DNA of 64,000 bases from contig OZ253556.1 of the NCBI GenBank assembly GCA_965262705.1, positions 372,001 to 436,000 on the forward strand, written 5' to 3'. Source of the stretch: UJ101 sp965262705. Its GTDB lineage: Bacteria > Bacteroidota > Bacteroidia > Flavobacteriales > UJ101. The position numbers and the translations under genes were made by a program. The notes below the pieces were generated by a model. That model was not told where the DNA came from, did not search any database, and saw only the letters and a list, made by a program, of their open reading frames with translations. Each line of letters begins with the position of its first letter. Within the stretch, counting starts at the first letter, position 1. Positions 61,469-64,000 of this stretch are shown in pieces.

Positions 61469-62347
61469 ATGAACAAATTAATTATAGGCTTGTCCTGTCT
61501 AGGCGTTTTTTTGATGACCAGCTGCGACAACGAACACAGTGATAAAATAGCCCTCCCTTTGGAAAAAGTAAATTTCTCAGCACATGGTAGCAATGGCGAT
61601 CTTACTCTTGCAAAAGATGACAAAGTAACATTGTATATTAATCATGGAGGTAGCGCCGCAAAATATTATACAGACTCAGATAGAAGTGGTAAAGGAAAGA
61701 CTTTCCCAGCAACTGGACAGGAATTTACACTAGGTTGTAATGGCTCTATTGAAGGAGGTTTTTATCTCACTGCGGATACTGGGAAGCCATATACCCTTAA
61801 GAAATTCGATATTAATAAAAAAGCAGACCCTAAAATAAATTATGTTCTGAAAGAGGATTTGTCCTTTAAGGTAAAAACCGGTCAAACCAATACAATTAAA
61901 GTAGTTGTAGTAGATAAAAAAGAGGCATCTGTTGCAGGAGCAGGTAACGCTAAAGGAACAAAGGTTGGATTCAGTATTACTAAAGGGAAAATGGATCAAT
62001 ATCAATTTAATGTTGTGATTTACAAACCTAATGGAACAACATTATATAATAGTACCTCAGATAAAGCTTCTATTATTATATTAAATGTAAAAAACGGCAG
62101 TGAATCTCTTTTCAAAACAAAACAAGAAGGTCTCTTTGCTCAAATCGGCGAAACTGCTAGTTCTCCAAAAAATGCTGAAGTATTCACCATCACTCTTCCA
62201 AGAGAACTAGCTCATTATGGTGATGATGGTAATTCTCTTAAAATAGAAGGAAGCGTTACGACATCAGGAGAAACTCCTAAGAAACTTAATGTTAAAAGTG
62301 GAAGTATAAAAAGTGGGAATGTTGCTCTTATTGAATCCCAAAACTAA
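61469..62347 (+). CDS. Lipoprotein of unknown function, 292 residues
   Basis: N-terminal lipobox (LGVFLMTSCDNE). The mature part is rich in Lys, Gly, Thr and Ser with short alternating strands: VNFSAHGSNGDLTLAKDDKV, TFPATGQEFTLGCNGSIEGG, KLNVKSGSIKSGNVALIE. The first half, with YINHGGSAAKYYTDSD and TADTGKPYTLK, resembles surface or fimbrillin-like lipoproteins of Bacteroidota, but no definite domain is identified. A MITE lies between it and the upstream genes. Confidence 0.65.
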   Translation: MNKLIIGLSCLGVFLMTSCDNEHSDKIALPLEKVNFSAHGSNGDLTLAKDDKVTLYINHGGSAAKYYTDSDRSGKGKTFPATGQEFTLGCNGSIEGGFYLTADTGKPYTLKKFDINKKADPKINYVLKEDLSFKVKTGQTNTIKVVVVDKKEASVAGAGNAKGTKVGFSITKGKMDQYQFNVVIYKPNGTTLYNSTSDKASIIILNVKNGSESLFKTKQEGLFAQIGETASSPKNAEVFTITLPRELAHYGDDGNSLKIEGSVTTSGETPKKLNVKSGSIKSGNVALIESQN

Positions 62348-62438
62348 TCAAAAAAATAATTATAAACAAGCGAAGATAAAACATAATAATAAGATTTTAA
62401 AATCAGGGGTTTATTAAACTCCTACTTCTTTATAGGGA

Positions 62439-62673
62439 GAGACTGTTATAGAATACATAAAACAACATGTAAAAGAAAGCATCTAACTTCAAACAGCTTC
62501 CTTACTTCGGCTATGCTCAGTAGCCTTCTCAAAGCTTCGGCAAGTGGTTACTGAACCTGTCGAAGTGCTCAACTACCGAGAATTAAAATCATCATAACCA
62601 AAAGGTTGCTGTGACATTTAATCTTTATCTTACACTGACCTATGGTTTATAAAGGACTTCTTGCAACGGTTTC
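62439..62673 (+). mobile_element. MITE-like element overlapping the 3' end of the ATL gene
   Basis: GAGACTGTTATAGAATAC ... TTGCAACGGTTTC, A-to-B, with two TTCGGC/TTCGAC-type insertions (about 62505-62575). Its right 34 bases encode the C-terminus and stop of the gene ending at 62640. Confidence 0.8.
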
Positions 62674-62993
62674 AATTCTTCTGAAGGATTCCAAAATATT
62701 TTCTTAAAATCCTGAACCTGATTATTCTTCACTTTAATTCCTTCTTCTCTAAGCATTTCTTCCATCGAACAAATTCCAAAATGATGCTTTCCGGTTAAAA
62801 TTCCTTTTCGGTTTACTACACGATGAGCCGGTATCGTTTCATCATTATGCGAAGCGTTCATAGCCCACCCCACCATTCGTGCTGATCGAGGAACTGACAA
62901 ATATTGAGCGATTGATCCATAAGAAGTAACGCGCCCCTCAGGAATTAATCGGGCCACTCGATAAACATCTTCAAAAAAAGAACTTTTACTCAT
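62640..62993 (-). CDS. Alkyltransferase-like protein (ATL, MGMT-fold DNA-binding)
   Basis: 117 residues from ATG 62993 (MSKSSFFEDVYRVARLIPEGRVTSYGSIA). A longer frame (63071) begins in the MITE at 63018 and is rejected. The MGMT helix-turn-helix (GRVTSYGSIAQYLSVPRSARMVGWAM, with the Arg finger) is intact. The active site reads IPAHRVVN where alkyltransferases have PCHRV, so Cys is replaced by Ala. ATL proteins flag O6-alkylguanine for nucleotide-excision repair and do not remove it. The last residues (KPLQEVLYKP) come from the MITE end. Confidence 0.88.
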   Translation of the reverse strand: MSKSSFFEDVYRVARLIPEGRVTSYGSIAQYLSVPRSARMVGWAMNASHNDETIPAHRVVNRKGILTGKHHFGICSMEEMLREEGIKVKNNQVQDFKKIFWNPSEELKPLQEVLYKP

Positions 62994-63017
62994 TACACCT
63001 GTTGAAAAGTAGAATTT

Positions 63018-63273
63018 AAGACCGTTGCAGAACACATAAAAAAGTATGAAAAAGAAAGCATTTAACTTCAAACTGATTCCTTACTTCGACAGGCTTAGTA
63101 ACCATATCAAAAAATTAAAATCCTCCACACCCATTAGGTTGCTCCGGTGTTTAGCTTGCGCTGACTTGCAGTTAATTTTTATCGGGCGTTGCATTTCGGC
63201 AGGTGGTTACTGAGCCTAGTCGAAGTGCTCAATACAAGCATTTTTTTGCTAACGTACTTTTTGCAACGGTCTC
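63018..63273 (+). mobile_element. MITE-like element with perfect 5-bp target duplication AATTT
   Basis: AAGACCGTTGCAGAACAC ... TTTTTGCAACGGTCTC, 256 bp, with AATTT at 63013-63017 and 63274-63278. Nested insertions: TTCGACAGGCTTAGTAACCA (about 63082-63101), AGCTTGCGCTGACTTGCAGT (63153-63172) and a TTCGGCAGG...CTAGTCGAAG palindrome (about 63194-63230). Removing them leaves a standard element. Confidence 0.88.
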
Positions 63274-63284
63274 AATTTTTTATA

Positions 63285-64000
63285 TTAACTAAACTTTTTC
63301 CTAACTTCTATTTCCTGATATGCTTCTATAATATCTTTGGGTTTAATGTCGTTGAATCCTTTAATATTTAATCCGCATTCGTAACCTTTTGTTACTTCTT
63401 TGACATCATCCTTAAATCGTTTTAGGGAATCTAATTCTCCTTCGTGAATTACTATTCCTTCTCTAATGAGACGTATCTTTGAGTTTCGAAATACCTTGCC
63501 ATCTAACACCATACAACCTGCGATATTCCCAACTTTGGATATACTAAACGTCTCGCGGATTTCAATATTTCCGGTTACTTCTTCTTTTAGTTCAGGAGAG
63601 AGCATTCCTTCCATAGCTTCTTTTACATCATTAATTGCGTCATAAATAATTGAGTACGTTCTAATTTCGATGTCTTCTCGATCAGCGATTGCTTTTGCCT
63701 GTACACCCGGTCTAACATTAAACCCGATTACAATAGCCCCTGAAGCTGACGCGAGTAAAACGTCGGACTCGGTAATCTGCCCTACTCCCTTATGCACTAT
63801 TTTTATGTGAATCTCTTCTATGGATAATTTTTCCAACGAATCTGATAACGCTTCAACCGAGCCATCAACATCTCCTTTTAAAATAATATTCAACTCTTTG
63901 AAATCTCCTAAGGCTATTCGACGACCAATTTCCCCAAGAGTTAAGTGCTTTTGTGCCCTGACTGATTGTTCTCTTTGAAGTTGTTTACGACGTGCCGCAA
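63285..64000 (-). CDS. infB: Translation initiation factor IF-2, C-terminal part (runs off the window)
   Basis: The frame is open from the stop at 63285 to base 64000. Beginning at the window edge it reads RRKQLQREQSVRAQKHLTLGEIGRRIALGDFKELNIILKGDVDGSVEALSDSL, the junction between domains of IF-2, then IKIVHKGVGQITESDVLLASASGAIVIGFNVRP, DAINDVKEAMEGMLSPE, NIAGCMVLDGKVFRNSKIRLIREGIVIHEGELDSLKRFKDDVKEV and GYECGLNIKGFNDIKPKDIIEAY. IF-2 brings initiator tRNA to the 30S subunit. The G domain lies outside the window. Confidence 0.95.
   Translation of the reverse strand, partial: AARRKQLQREQSVRAQKHLTLGEIGRRIALGDFKELNIILKGDVDGSVEALSDSLEKLSIEEIHIKIVHKGVGQITESDVLLASASGAIVIGFNVRPGVQAKAIADREDIEIRTYSIIYDAINDVKEAMEGMLSPELKEEVTGNIEIRETFSISKVGNIAGCMVLDGKVFRNSKIRLIREGIVIHEGELDSLKRFKDDVKEVTKGYECGLNIKGFNDIKPKDIIEAYQEIEVRKKFS

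Overview
The window is AT-rich chromosomal DNA of a member of the Bacteroidota, most likely class Flavobacteriia. The evidence is a GldI-type gliding lipoprotein, lipoproteins and secreted proteins with Bacteroidota-style leaders, a TonB receptor with an N-terminal carboxypeptidase-regulatory-like domain, the DUF1343/NamZ and OstA-like families, a C-terminally extended ribosomal protein S16, TAnnTTTG (-7 type) promoter elements and Flavo-1-like RNA motifs. No rRNA, tRNA, phage or CRISPR array was seen. I do not assign a species.

Layout. 1-7.1 kb: the 5' part of a TonB-dependent receptor, citrate synthase (gltA), an amidinotransferase/DDAH-fold hydrolase and a bifunctional RelA/SpoT enzyme. 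7.5-14.6 kb: a lipoprotein, a GT39/ArnT-like membrane glycosyltransferase, an MscS channel, a MalY/PatB C-S lyase and CTP synthase. 14.6-18.4 kb: a repeat-rich stretch with a tandemly duplicated secreted protein, a degraded IS element and a 46-bp minisatellite. 18.4-25.4 kb: a GT4 glycosyltransferase, a heparinase II/III-like protein, a frameshifted TolC-type gene and an exbB-exbD-tonB operon. 26.2-42.9 kb: a helicase, DegP, DapF, a GH18 protein, a LolE/FtsX-type permease, NamZ, RocD, acetyl-CoA synthetase, a Fur-family regulator with an OstA-like protein, and SucB. 43-49.7 kb: a SatD-DUF3307 pair with tandem palindromes upstream, a half-size TSUP transporter, a destroyed manA, a metallophosphoesterase lipoprotein and two unknown genes. 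49.7-64 kb: RNase HII, a cyclophilin-FKBP fusion, GldI, an NrnA-like phosphoesterase, Maf, NhaB, RimM-S16, acetate kinase, a DUF4136 lipoprotein, a YbfF-like esterase, a lipoprotein, an alkyltransferase-like protein and the 3' part of IF-2.

The most striking property is repeat invasion. Most intergenic gaps hold a copy, complete or decayed, of a roughly 164-bp element with terminal inverted repeats GAGACCGTTGCA. Several copies have perfect 5-bp target duplications. One copy interrupts manA at a single codon, and others supply the stop codon and last residues of neighbouring genes. A decayed 1.37-kb IS with the same termini is a plausible parent. Two further short families (a TTCGAC palindrome and a GCTGACTTGCAGTT motif) sit as clean insertions inside these elements, and four Flavo-1-like RNA elements lie between genes.

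Functionally the window is housekeeping: TCA cycle and acetate metabolism (gltA, sucB, acs, ackA), envelope building and peptidoglycan recycling (dapF, degP, namZ, OstA-like, permease, glycosyltransferases), folding and gliding (PPIase fusion, gldI), translation (rpsP, rimM, infB) and stress (RelA/SpoT, MscS, NhaB, DegP). The pseudogenes (IS transposase, tolC-like, manA) together with the heavy repeat load suggest a genome undergoing decay or host restriction. That last point is inference.
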